Positions 23,832 to 31,705 of a stretch of 33,880 nt of DNA are shown one piece after another; the first letter of the stretch is position 1, and each line of letters starts with the position of its first letter. The notes below the pieces were generated by a model. The model worked only from the letters and a program-made list of their open reading frames with translations. It made no database searches and was not told the origin of the DNA. Position numbers and translations under genes: made by a program. Location of the stretch: contig DATKBT010000113.1 of assembly GCA_035546295.1 (NCBI GenBank), positions 1 to 33,880 of the forward strand. The letters are read 5' to 3'. The stretch is from DATKBT01 sp035546295. GTDB lineage: Bacteria > Acidobacteriota > Thermoanaerobaculia > Multivoradales > Multivoraceae.

Positions 23832-25049
23832 ATGAAGACTCTCCCGCGCGTGGTCGAGCCCGCGCTTGCCGACCGTCTCGCGATCATGCCGGCGGTGGTG
23901 GTGACGGGGGCGCGGCAGACCGGCAAGAGCACATTGGCAGAGCAGCTCGTCGGCGGCAATCGCCGCTACGCCTCGCTCGACGATCTCGACGTCCTGGATG
24001 CGGCCCGCCGCGACCCCGAGTTGCTCGTGGGTGGCACGGACCCGGTGACGCTCGACGAGATCCAGCGTGAGCCCAGCCTCATGCACGCAGTCAAGCGCGC
24101 CATCGATCGCGACCGGAAGCCGGGGCGGTTCCTGCTCACCGGCTCGGCGAACCTCCTGCTGATGCAGCGGGTTTCCGAATCGTTGGCCGGCCGGGCCAGC
24201 TACTTGACGTTGTGGCCGATGACGCGACGCGAGCAGCGCGGGCTCGGGCGCGCCGGGCTCTGGGAGGAGCTGATCGCCACTCCCGACAAAGAGTGGCGAG
24301 ACCTGCTCCTCGAGACGGCCGACGAGCGCGAGGACTGGCGCGCACTGGTGCGTCGGGGTGGGTTTCCCACGCCCGCGCTCGAGCTTTCCACGCGCACGGA
24401 ACGAGCGATCTGGTTCGACGGCTACGTACGCACCTACCTGGAGCGGGACCTACAGGACCTCGCTTCGATCAGCTCCCTTCCCGACTTCCGTCGGCTGATG
24501 CGCGCCGCCTGCCTGCGCCTCGGTCAGCTCGTCAACCAGACCGAGCTGGGGCGCGACGTCGCGCTGCCACAACCGACCATTCATCGTTGGCTCAAGCTGC
24601 TGGAGACCTCGTTCCTGCTGGTGCGTCTTCCCGCCTACGCGGTCAACCGCACCAAGCGTCTCATCAAGTCGCCCAAGCTCTACTGGGGCGACGCGGGAGT
24701 CGCGCTGCATGTCGCTGAGCTGGACGAACCGAGCGGCGCCCATCTCGAGAATCTCGTCCTCAACGACCTCCTCGCCTGGCGCGACGGCAGGCTGCAGCGC
24801 GCAGAGATCGCGTACTGGCGCACCGCCGTCGGCGAGGAGGTCGACCTGGTGATCGAGACCGGTGGCCGCCTGCTGCCGATCGAGGTCAAGTCCAAGGCGC
24901 GACCGCGCCTCGCCGACGCGAGACATCTACGAACCTTCCGCACCGAGTACGGGAGCAGAGCGCGGGCGGGTCTGCTGCTGCACACCGGAAGCACGCTCGA
25001 GTGGCTGACACCCGACGTGTTGGCCGCGCCGTGGTGGAAGGTGCTGTAG
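23832..25049 (+). CDS. COG1373-type ATPase 1 (AAA_14 plus DUF4143)
   Basis: A 405-residue predicted ATPase. The Walker A motif is GARQTGKST (residues 26-34), Walker B is TLDEIQ (D75, E76), and a LLTGSAN sensor follows. The C-terminal DUF4143 region contains a winged-helix-like part (GRDVALPQPTIHRWLKLLET) and a PD-(D/E)xK-like core, GEEVDLVIETGGRLLPIEVK. Such proteins are widespread and often found near toxin genes; their function is not established. The alternative ATG at 23814 would lie inside the palindrome that covers the -10, so 23832 is preferred. The frame is intact. Confidence 0.88.
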   Translation: MKTLPRVVEPALADRLAIMPAVVVTGARQTGKSTLAEQLVGGNRRYASLDDLDVLDAARRDPELLVGGTDPVTLDEIQREPSLMHAVKRAIDRDRKPGRFLLTGSANLLLMQRVSESLAGRASYLTLWPMTRREQRGLGRAGLWEELIATPDKEWRDLLLETADEREDWRALVRRGGFPTPALELSTRTERAIWFDGYVRTYLERDLQDLASISSLPDFRRLMRAACLRLGQLVNQTELGRDVALPQPTIHRWLKLLETSFLLVRLPAYAVNRTKRLIKSPKLYWGDAGVALHVAELDEPSGAHLENLVLNDLLAWRDGRLQRAEIAYWRTAVGEEVDLVIETGGRLLPIEVKSKARPRLADARHLRTFRTEYGSRARAGLLLHTGSTLEWLTPDVLAAPWWKVL

Positions 25050-25288
25050 AGAAGAGTGCTCCCGTCCCGGCCGACGGGTGCACCGACACGCAGGCGTTCC
25101 GCGTCGCATCGCGATCGAGATGAAATCCCGACGATCGGCCTACGGTCTGTCTACGGCATTCGGCCCACCAGCGGTTGTGGCGCTCCTTACAAGCAAAAAA
25201 ACGGTGCCGATCCTTTGCTAAGGTTCGAGCCAACCAAAGAACCTTTACCACTCCAGCTCGCCACGACGACAGGCACCCGCCGACCGAC
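25050..25288. other. Intergenic region before Fic-2
   Basis: No gene is supported. It is AT-richer near 25190-25250 and holds an inverted repeat at 25220-25245; the likely Fic-2 promoter lies here. Confidence 0.4.
25220..25245. promoter_or_regulatory. Inverted repeat upstream of Fic-2
   Basis: AAGGTTC (25220-25226) and GAACCTT (25239-25245) are perfect 7-base arms with a 12-base spacer, in an AT-richer stretch about 45 bases before the Fic-2 start. Candidate operator; regulator unknown. Confidence 0.4.
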
Positions 25289-26467
25289 ATGCGCCGCAAG
25301 ACCGGCACCTACGTGCGCACCACCACCGCCGGCGAGACCGTCGATGCGTTCGTCCCCGCTCCCCTGCCGCCGACCCCGCCGCTCGACCTCGACGCCGAGC
25401 TCGTCGAGCGCAGCGAGCGCGCGCATCTCGCTTTCGGCCGGCTCGACGGTCTGGCGAGCGCCCTCCCCGACCCGGCGCTCTTCCTCTACTTCTTCGTCCG
25501 TCGCGAGGCCGTCCTCTCCTCGCAGATCGAGGGAACGCAGTCCTCGCTCGCCGACCTGCTGCTTTTCGAGCAGACCCAGCTCGCGCTCCCCGGAATCGAG
25601 CTCGACGACGTGCGCGAGGTGTCGGCGTGCGTGGCCGCGATCGACCACGGCATACGGCGCCTGCGCGAGGGCTTTCCGCTCTCGACGCGGCTGCTGCGCG
25701 AAGTCCACGCCATCCTCCTCGATACCGAGCGCGGACGCGCCCGCGCGCCGGGCGAGATCCGTCGCTCGCAGAACTGGGTGGGAGGATCGCGCCCCGGCAA
25801 CGCCCACTTCGTCCCGCCGCCGCCCACCCACCTCGCCGACTGCCTGAGCGAGCTCGAGCGGTTCCTCCACGACCAGCCGGCGCGCGTCCTGCCGCTGCTC
25901 AAGGCGGGACTCGCCCACGTCCAGTTCGAGACCATCCACCCCTTCCTCGACGGCAACGGTCGCGTTGGGCGGCTGCTCATCACGCTCGTACTCTCTGCTG
26001 ATGAGTCCAGCGCGGAGGGTCTGCTCCGAGAGCCGCTGCTCTACCCGAGCTTGCTCTTCAGGCAGCAACGCCAGGAGTACTACGACCGCCTCGACCGCGT
26101 GCGCACCGAGGGCGACTGGGAAGGTTGGCTCGGCTTCTTCCTCGACGGTGTGGAGGCGGCGGCGACCGACGCGGTGAAGACAGCCCGCGCCGCCCTCGAT
26201 CGCTTCGAGGAAGACCGCGCCGCCATCGCTCGCCTCGGCCGGCCGGCCGGCTCGTGCCTCCAGCTCCACGACCACCTGAAACGAAATCCCGTCACCTCGA
26301 TCCAGTCCGCCGCCCAGCGCGTCCCCCTCACCGAGCCCACCCTCACCGCTGCGATGCGCCGGCTCGAGGAGCTCGACATCGTCGAGGAGATCACCGGGAG
26401 GAAGCGCGGCCGGATCTACCGCTACCGCCGCTATGTCGGGCTGCTCGCGGGGGAGGAGGAGCGCTGA
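25289..26467 (+). CDS. Fic-domain protein 2 (class II-type AMP transferase)
   Basis: A 392-residue paralogue of Fic-1, similar along its whole length from MRRKTGTYVRTTTAGE to the end. The inhibitory motif LSSQIEG (S77-x3-E81-G82) and the catalytic HPFLDGNGRVGR (His217, Asp221, Asn223, Arg228) are complete. The C-terminal winged-helix-like region reads NPVTSIQSAAQRVPLTEPTL then EELDIVEEITG. It lacks the repeat insert of Fic-1. The ATG at 25289 is chosen because it aligns with the Fic-1 start; earlier starts add unrelated sequence. It lies between the two intact COG1373-type ATPases, each with its own promoter-like region. Confidence 0.92.
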   Translation: MRRKTGTYVRTTTAGETVDAFVPAPLPPTPPLDLDAELVERSERAHLAFGRLDGLASALPDPALFLYFFVRREAVLSSQIEGTQSSLADLLLFEQTQLALPGIELDDVREVSACVAAIDHGIRRLREGFPLSTRLLREVHAILLDTERGRARAPGEIRRSQNWVGGSRPGNAHFVPPPPTHLADCLSELERFLHDQPARVLPLLKAGLAHVQFETIHPFLDGNGRVGRLLITLVLSADESSAEGLLREPLLYPSLLFRQQRQEYYDRLDRVRTEGDWEGWLGFFLDGVEAAATDAVKTARAALDRFEEDRAAIARLGRPAGSCLQLHDHLKRNPVTSIQSAAQRVPLTEPTLTAAMRRLEELDIVEEITGRKRGRIYRYRRYVGLLAGEEER

Positions 26468-26567
26468 GGCCAGGCCCCGGGTGCGTGCTGGCCCGCAGCC
26501 TGCGCTACCCGCCCGCGCTCAGCACGATCAGGCGATGCTTTTCACCGCCAGCCGATCCGTTTTGTCC

Positions 26568-26618
26568 TTGCTTGAAGGACGAATTCCGAGTATATTGTCA
26601 CTGCGAAAGTGACAATAT
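26568..26618 (+). promoter_or_regulatory. Promoter with 27-base palindrome before COG1373-type ATPase 2
   Basis: TTGCTT (26568-26573) and TATATT (26591-26596) are spaced 17 bases apart. From 26592 to 26618 lies ATATTGTCACT-gcgaa-AGTGACAATAT, perfect 11-base arms around a 5-base centre. It covers the -10, the expected transcript start (~26603) and the GTG start codon at 26609. There is no Shine-Dalgarno sequence. This is the strongest palindrome in the window. Confidence 0.65.
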
Positions 26619-27928
26619 TTCCAGACCTCCTCCGCCTGAAGCTCGCCGAATCTCTTGCGGCCGAGCTACCTTCTCTCACCCGGCGCGACGTCCGCCTGCC
26701 CGAGGTCGCCGGCAAAGCGATGGCCGTCATCGGAGTGCGCCGCGGCGGCAAGACGTCCTTCCTGGCCCAGTGCCGAGCCGACCGAATGGCTGCGGGACGA
26801 GCCCGCGAAGCTCAGCTCATGCTTTCGCTCGAGGACGAGCGGCTCGTCGGCATTTCGGCGACCGACCTCGACTGGCTCCTCGAGGAGCACGCGCGCCAGT
26901 TCCCGGGCGTACGCGAAAGCGGCGGTATGACGCTCTACCTCGACGAGGTGCAGAACGTCACCCACTGGGAAGGCCTCGTGCGCCGGCTGATCGACCAGGG
27001 CGGAGTCGAGATCTTCGTCTCCGGCTCCTCGGCGAAGCTCCTCTCCCGGGAGGTGGCGACCAGTCTGCGCGGCCGCGCGATGGAGGTGCTCGTCCACCCG
27101 TTCAGCTTTCGCGAGACGCTGCGCCACGCCGGCGCCGAGCCGAGCGTACCGTTCGAGCGGCTCGGTCGCGCGGAGCGAGCAGCGCTCGACCAGCGTCTCC
27201 GTCGCTACCTCATCGAAGGTGGATTCCCGGAGGCCCAGGGTGCGAGCGCGCGCGACCGTGCGGCGCTCTTGAGCGGCTACGTCGACGTCGTCGTCCTGCG
27301 CGATGTGATCGAGCGCCACGCCGTGAGCAACCCGCTCGCGCTGCGCTGGATCGAGCGCCAGCTCCTGGCCAACCCTGGAGGCGCCTTCTCGGTCAAGAAG
27401 CACTACGACACCCTCCGCTCGCAGGGCGTCGCGGTGGGGAAGGACACGCTCCACAACTACCTCGCCCACCTCGAGGACGCGTTCCTGGTGCGCACCGTCT
27501 CCATGCACAGCGCATCCGAACGCCAGCGCATGGTGAACCCGCGCAAGGCCTACCCTGTGGATCCGGGACTGATCGCCCTCTTCGAGCGCAGCGGCCGGAC
27601 TCACCACGGCCGAGCGCTCGAGACCGCCATCGCCCTCGAGCTCGAGCGACGCGGCTACGATCTCGCCTACGTGCGTACGCCCGAAGGCTTCGAGGTGGAC
27701 TTCCTCGCCCACCGCTCCGGCGACCCGCCCCTCCTCGTCCAGGCGTGCCTGGAGAGCGAAGGCGACGAAACGTGGGAGCGTGAGCTGCGCGCGCTGAAGG
27801 CGGCCGCGGCGGTCCATCCCGATGCGCTCCCTCTTCTCGTAACCCTCGACGCCCTGCCGCCGCGCCGTGCGCTGCCGGGCGCGGTCACCTGGGCACCGGC
27901 CGCTCACTGGCTCTTGGAGGAGATGTGA
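26609..27928 (+). CDS. COG1373-type ATPase 2 (AAA_14 plus DUF4143)
   Basis: A 439-residue predicted ATPase. Walker A is GVRRGGKTS (residues 42-50), Walker B MTLYLDEVQN, and a sensor FVSGSSAKLL follows. The middle part has RRYLIEGGFPEAQ and YVDVVVLRDVIERH, typical of AAA_14/DUF4143 proteins; the C-terminus has EGFEVDFLAHRSGDPPLLVQ, the decayed nuclease-like core. It belongs to a different subgroup from ATPase 1. The GTG at 26609 lies inside the palindrome, almost at the predicted transcript start, so the message would be leaderless or nearly so. A remnant of a very similar gene lies at 31495-31705. Confidence 0.88.
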   Translation: MTIFPDLLRLKLAESLAAELPSLTRRDVRLPEVAGKAMAVIGVRRGGKTSFLAQCRADRMAAGRAREAQLMLSLEDERLVGISATDLDWLLEEHARQFPGVRESGGMTLYLDEVQNVTHWEGLVRRLIDQGGVEIFVSGSSAKLLSREVATSLRGRAMEVLVHPFSFRETLRHAGAEPSVPFERLGRAERAALDQRLRRYLIEGGFPEAQGASARDRAALLSGYVDVVVLRDVIERHAVSNPLALRWIERQLLANPGGAFSVKKHYDTLRSQGVAVGKDTLHNYLAHLEDAFLVRTVSMHSASERQRMVNPRKAYPVDPGLIALFERSGRTHHGRALETAIALELERRGYDLAYVRTPEGFEVDFLAHRSGDPPLLVQACLESEGDETWERELRALKAAAAVHPDALPLLVTLDALPPRRALPGAVTWAPAAHWLLEEM

Positions 27929-28154
27929 CGATGAGCGAGAAGCTCAACGAGGAGCCCTCCCGCGATGGGCCGAAACCTTCCTCCGCAACGTAACCCGCCA
28001 CCTCACCCTGAGCGCAGCGCCAGCCGCCGCGTGTGAGAACCACGCCGTAGAACGCCGGACTCGCCCGTCCTGGCATCAGAGCATCCGCTGGAAAACAGCC
28101 CTCCTCCGCGCAAGGACGAGGTGCCGGCGCGGGACACCGCGGTGTTCGAGGAAG
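27929..28154. other. Intergenic region before the Xre-RES operon
   Basis: No family-level gene is seen. A 20-residue frame at 27931-27993 (MSEKLNEEPSRDG...) follows the ATPase stop with GGAGGAG at good spacing, but it is too short to judge. Confidence 0.35.
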
Positions 28155-28183
28155 TTGACACCAGGTTGTCATCCGGTTGACAA
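28155..28183 (+). promoter_or_regulatory. Operator/promoter of the Xre-RES operon
   Basis: Three alternating half-sites spaced 5 bases apart: TTGACA (28155), TTGTCA (28166) and TTGACAA (28177). TTGTCA and TGACAA form a perfect inverted pair. TTGACA at 28155 could be the -35 and GACAAT (28179-28184) the -10, which would place the transcript start at about the ATG at 28190. No ribosome site is visible. Confidence 0.6.
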
Positions 28184-28189
28184 TCACTC

Positions 28190-29002
28190 ATGAGCACCAG
28201 CGCCCCTGCAACCGGCTACCCGCACGTCCTACTGACCGCGCCGGGCGAGAAGCCCACGCTCCCCCGTTGGCTCGGCAAGAGCTTCGACACAGAGGTCGCC
28301 GGCTCCCGCCAGATCGGACGCCGCCGGAGCCTGCCCGAGCTCACGGTCGTGCGGTCGACGGGACCGGAAGCCTTGCTCCGCGGCGGCTTTCTCGACCGGC
28401 TCGCCTCCCGCCTGCTGCGAACCCCGGCGCCCGCGAAGGTGCTCTTCGTCTTCGAAGGACGCTCTCGGAGCGCCGAGCCAGAGCTGCTGAAGCAGGTCCT
28501 CTTGCGCTTTCGCGATCGCAGCGACGACGTCGAGTTCGCGCGCGTCTCGGAGGCCACCTTCGCCCTCCACGAAGCGATCGCCAAGATCTGGGCCGGAGGA
28601 GCCGAGAGCCAACCGACCGCGCCAGATCCGGGCGCTCCCCTCGCCCGGCTGACTCGAGAGCTGGCCGCCACCGCGGATCTCCGCGCGCCGTCCGGCAGGC
28701 TCTCGGCGGAGAGGATCGCCGCGGTCTTCGGCCTCTCGATCGCCGAGCTCGGCGCGCTGATCGGGAGGAGCCGGCAGAGCCTGTCGAAGACGAAGGACTC
28801 GGCGTCGATCCAGCGCGACCTCCAGCCCTTCGAGCGCATCGCGCAGCTCCGCGCTGTGCTGTCGTCAAGCGACTTTCGGGCCTGGCTCAACCGGCCGAAC
28901 GAGCATCTCGACGGCCAGGCTCCTCTCGACCTCGTGCGCGGAGGCCACGCCGCGGCAGTTGCCGATCTGGTGGACGACATGATCTCGGGGAGCCCCACTT
29001 GA
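28190..29002 (+). CDS. Xre/MbcA/ParS-type antitoxin with large N-terminal extension
   Basis: A 270-residue antitoxin for the RES toxin that follows. Residues ~171-200 form a helix-turn-helix (LSAERIAAVFGLSIAELGAL, IGRSRQSLSK), and ~210-265 form the toxin-binding domain (FERIAQLRAVLSSSDFRAWL, LDGQAPLDLVR). Usual members are about 130-180 residues. Residues 1-135 are an extra region of unknown family with alternating strand and helix (KVLFVFEGRSRSAEPELLKQ, ARVSEATFALHEAIAKIW). The stop overlaps the RES start (TTGA). The HTH probably binds the half-sites at 28155-28183. Confidence 0.88.
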   Translation: MSTSAPATGYPHVLLTAPGEKPTLPRWLGKSFDTEVAGSRQIGRRRSLPELTVVRSTGPEALLRGGFLDRLASRLLRTPAPAKVLFVFEGRSRSAEPELLKQVLLRFRDRSDDVEFARVSEATFALHEAIAKIWAGGAESQPTAPDPGAPLARLTRELAATADLRAPSGRLSAERIAAVFGLSIAELGALIGRSRQSLSKTKDSASIQRDLQPFERIAQLRAVLSSSDFRAWLNRPNEHLDGQAPLDLVRGGHAAAVADLVDDMISGSPT

Positions 29003-29607
29003 CGAAGGGCCCGGCGCCACCGGCGGACATCCCGCTGGATCGAACGCCCACGCGGCGCATGCACCGGACCCTCACTCGCATCGTTCCTCATCTCGATTTC
29101 ATCGAGAGCGCCGCACCGAGCTTTCTCTACACGTCCGGCCGGCCCAACCGGTGCAATCCTGCTGGCGCCTCCTGCCTGTACTTCTCCGAGACGGAAGGCA
29201 CCGCCCTGCAGGAGTATCGGTCTGGGTGGAAGGGCACCCTCGGCGAGGATCAGCCCAAGCTGATCTACCGCGCTCGGGTCCGGCTCGCCGCGATCATCGA
29301 CCTGGCGCGCCGGGACGCCCTCGTAGCCCTGGGGCTCACCGCCGAGCAGCTAAGCGAGAGCTGGCGGTTGCGGCCCACCCCCACCAGGCTCCAGCTCGTC
29401 GGGTTCGCGATCAGCCGACAGCGCGGGATCTCCGCCCTCCGCTACCCTTCCATCGCCACGGATCGATCGAGGAAGCCTGGCTGGAACGTCGCGATGTTTC
29501 CTGAATCCCTTCGCGCCACCGACCGCGTCGAGATCCTCGGAAGGAGCGGAGAGGCGCTGGAGGTGCTCCCCCGGGCGAGCCGGGCCGAGCGCGATGCCGC
29601 CCTTTAA
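28999..29607 (+). CDS. RES-domain toxin (NAD+-degrading family)
   Basis: A 202-residue RES-domain protein. Members such as MbcT and Res toxins degrade NAD+. RES features: GRPNRCNPAGASCLYFSETE then GTALQEYRS, containing the conserved Arg (R48/R51), Tyr61 and Glu72; next come PKLIYRARVRLAAIIDLARR and a C-terminal ALRYPSIATDRSRKPGWNVA with the conserved serine and asparagine region. The TTG start overlaps the antitoxin stop (TTGA), giving coupled translation in the antitoxin-toxin order typical of this family. A downstream ATG at residue 21 is an alternative start. The frame is complete. Confidence 0.88.
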   Translation: MTKGPAPPADIPLDRTPTRRMHRTLTRIVPHLDFIESAAPSFLYTSGRPNRCNPAGASCLYFSETEGTALQEYRSGWKGTLGEDQPKLIYRARVRLAAIIDLARRDALVALGLTAEQLSESWRLRPTPTRLQLVGFAISRQRGISALRYPSIATDRSRKPGWNVAMFPESLRATDRVEILGRSGEALEVLPRASRAERDAAL

Positions 29608-29621
29608 GAGCCGGTCGTGAC

Positions 29622-29726
29622 GTCCTCCAATCGGGGATCGAGATGGCCGAGAAGCTCTACCTCGTGCGAGTCTTCGTCGACGTCAAACGCAGGCCGGCCG
29701 AGATCGTGACCGCCTGCCGCGATTAG
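29622..29726 (+). pseudogene. C-terminal remnant of a DUF4258-like protein
   Basis: A short frame reads RDVLQSGIEMAEKLYLVRVF, then VDVKRRPAEIVTACRD and stop. The YLVRVFVDV...AEIVTA pattern matches the end of DUF4258-type proteins, which typically precede a DUF2283 gene. The N-terminal half is missing and an early stop follows TACRD. Only about 30 residues support this call. Confidence 0.5.
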
Positions 29727-29753
29727 GATCGAGCGGTAGTGGAGGAGCGAGCG

Positions 29754-29954
29754 ATGAAGGTGACCTACGACCGGGCGACCGATACCTTGAGCCTGATTCT
29801 CAGGGAGGGCGTGAGGGTCGCCGAGAGCGACGAGGACAAGCCGGGGGTGATCCTCGACTACGACGAAGAGGGGAGCCTCGTCTCGCTGGAGATCCTGGAG
29901 GCGTCCCGACGGGTGACGAGCGCTCACCGGATCGAGTACCAGACGACCGGGTGA
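29754..29954 (+). CDS. DUF2283 family protein
   Basis: A 66-residue protein with the DUF2283 pattern: KVTYDRATDTLSLILREG, then an acidic loop, DKPGVILDYDEEGSLVSLEI, and LEASRRV. The ATG at 29754 matches the family start (K-V-x-Y-D) and GGAGGAGCGAGCG precedes it. DUF2283 genes are commonly paired with DUF4258 genes and have been proposed as toxin-antitoxin pairs; here the partner is truncated (29622-29726). The frame is intact. Confidence 0.85.
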   Translation: MKVTYDRATDTLSLILREGVRVAESDEDKPGVILDYDEEGSLVSLEILEASRRVTSAHRIEYQTTG

Positions 29955-30376
29955 GAGGGTGAGCGGGGCGGGCCACGTGGAGGGCGGTGGGGAACGGAGC
30001 GCGCGAACCACGAGCGCTGGTGCGAGGTCGCCACCCCCAGGACGAGTAGGGCGTCGGCCACCCGTCCCGGCCCCCTCCTCACTCCGGCGCGCAGCCCCCG
30101 GGCTCCGAGCCGCCGCGCGGCACCCGAACAAACGGCGCCTCACCACGAGCGGCCTCCCGCGGTGGAAGTGACAACTCCCTCGCTAGCGCCGCGTCGCCCG
30201 CGCGCGAGAGCGAGTTAACGCGCTGGGAGATCGGAGAAAGGGGGTAAAATCGGCCAGAAAATACCTCTTTCTTGGGCGGTACCTCGTTTCATGCCTCGTT
30301 TCGCGCTTGGCTTGGCTTTCCGCCCGCGATTCCTGCAGTCCCTCCAAAACCATCTTGACCCGCGACGGCGCCGAAA
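29955..30376. other. Intergenic region before Fic-3
   Basis: Over 400 bases without a supported gene. The 30230-30310 part is AT-richer and has a doubled CCTCGTTTC (near 30283 and 30295). A single AAGTGACAA at about 30166 matches a half-site of the palindrome at 26592-26618. Confidence 0.4.
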
Positions 30377-31423
30377 ATGCCCTCACTCACCACCGGCTAC
30401 CTGGGAAATCTCAGCTACACCACAACCGAGCTCGCCACCATCCGGCAGCTCGGGAAGTACAGCGGCCGCGAAGAGCTCTTCCAGCGGCAGAGACCCGAGG
30501 TCCTCGAGTCGCTTCGCGACCTGGCCCGCGTCGAGTCGACTGAGTCGTCCAACCGGATCGAGGGCATCGAAGCCCCCCGCGCGCGCGTCGAGGCACTCAT
30601 CAAGAACGCGACGCCGAGGAACCGCTCCGAGCAGGAGATCGCCGGCTACCGCGACGCCCTCGAGCTCGTCCACCAGTCGTCGGACGAGATGCCGTTCGCG
30701 ATCAACGCCGTGCTGCAGCTCCACAGCATGCTGTACCGCTACCTCCCCGCTGACGGCGGCCGCTGGAAGCCCATCGACAACGAGATCGTCGACAAGGACG
30801 CGAAGGGCCGGATCGTCCGTGTTCGCTTCACGCCCACGTCGGCCGTCGCCACGCAGCAGGCAATGGAGAATCTCGTAGCCGGCACGAAGAGCGCCCTCGA
30901 CCGCGGGCACGACCCGATCCTCGTGCTCCCGCTGGCGGTCCTCGACTTCCTCTGCATCCACCCCTTCGCCGACGGCAATGGGCGCGTCGCGCGACTCGTG
31001 ACCCTGCTCCTCCTCTACAAGGCGGGCTACCAGGTCGGTCGCTACATCTCCCTCGAGCGCCTGGTCGAGGACAGCAAGCAGACGTACTACGAGACCCTGG
31101 ATCGAAGCTCCCAAGGTTGGCACGAGGACCAGCACGACCCGCTCCCCTGGTGCCGCTACCTCTGGGGCGTCCTGCTTCGTGCGTACGACGAGTACGAGCT
31201 GCGAGTCGGCCAGCTCGGCACCGGAAGGGGCGCGAAGTCAGAGCAGGTCCGAGCGGCCGTGCGTCGAAAGGTCGTACCCTTCAAGATGTCAGAGCTCGAG
31301 CGAGACTGCCCCGGCATCAGCCGCGATTCGATCCGCCACGTCCTGCGTCAGATGAGGGACGAGGGTGAGGTCGTCGTGGAGGGAGCCGGCCGGGGAGCAA
31401 GATGGCGACTCGTTGCAGGCTGA
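30377..31423 (+). CDS. Fic-domain protein 3 (class II-type AMP transferase)
   Basis: A 348-residue Fic protein of a different subgroup from Fic-1/2. It has the N-terminal inhibitory motif ESSNRIEG (S58-x3-E62-G63), the catalytic HPFADGNGRVAR (His195, Asp199, Asn201, Arg206), and a C-terminal winged-helix-like region (ELERDCPGISRDSIRHVLRQ). The flap region (RWKPIDNEIVDKDAKGRIVR) is typical for this group. The ATG at 30377 begins MPSLTTGYLGNLSYTTTELA, a usual start for these proteins. No clear ribosome site precedes it. All catalytic residues are intact. Confidence 0.92.
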   Translation: MPSLTTGYLGNLSYTTTELATIRQLGKYSGREELFQRQRPEVLESLRDLARVESTESSNRIEGIEAPRARVEALIKNATPRNRSEQEIAGYRDALELVHQSSDEMPFAINAVLQLHSMLYRYLPADGGRWKPIDNEIVDKDAKGRIVRVRFTPTSAVATQQAMENLVAGTKSALDRGHDPILVLPLAVLDFLCIHPFADGNGRVARLVTLLLLYKAGYQVGRYISLERLVEDSKQTYYETLDRSSQGWHEDQHDPLPWCRYLWGVLLRAYDEYELRVGQLGTGRGAKSEQVRAAVRRKVVPFKMSELERDCPGISRDSIRHVLRQMRDEGEVVVEGAGRGARWRLVAG

Positions 31424-31494
31424 TCGCCAGAGTCACACCAGAGTCGGCCCCGAGCTCGCGGGCGCACAGGTTCAGGCGCTGCCAAACGCGTCGG

Positions 31495-31705
31495 CGATCC
31501 TCCTTTTCGTCCCAGGGTGCCTCCAGAGCGAGGACGACGAAACCTGGGGAGCGTGAGCAACACGCGCTGAAGGCGGCGCAGCGATTCGTCCCCATGAGTG
31601 CCCCTTCTTGGCGACCCTCGACGTCGTGCCGCCGCGCCGAGCGCTGCCGGGGAGGATCAGGTGGGTACCGGCGGCACAGATTCTTGTAGGAGTAACCATG
31701 CCCTG
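31495..31705 (+). pseudogene. C-terminal remnant of a COG1373-type ATPase
   Basis: Three forward frames in succession match the end of ATPase 2. The first reads LLFVPGCLQSEDDETW (compare LLVQACLESEGDETWE). The second reads EREQHALKAAQRFVP (compare RELRALKAAAAVHP). The third reads ATLDVVPPRRALPGRIRWVP (compare VTLDALPPRRALPGAVTWAP). At least two frameshifts occur within 200 bases and everything upstream is missing, so it is dead. Bases 31424-31494 before it hold nothing I recognise. Confidence 0.75.

Noticed and set aside
27931..27993. 20-residue frame after ATPase 2 with a good ribosome site
   Set aside because: Too short, no family and no downstream gene context to support it.
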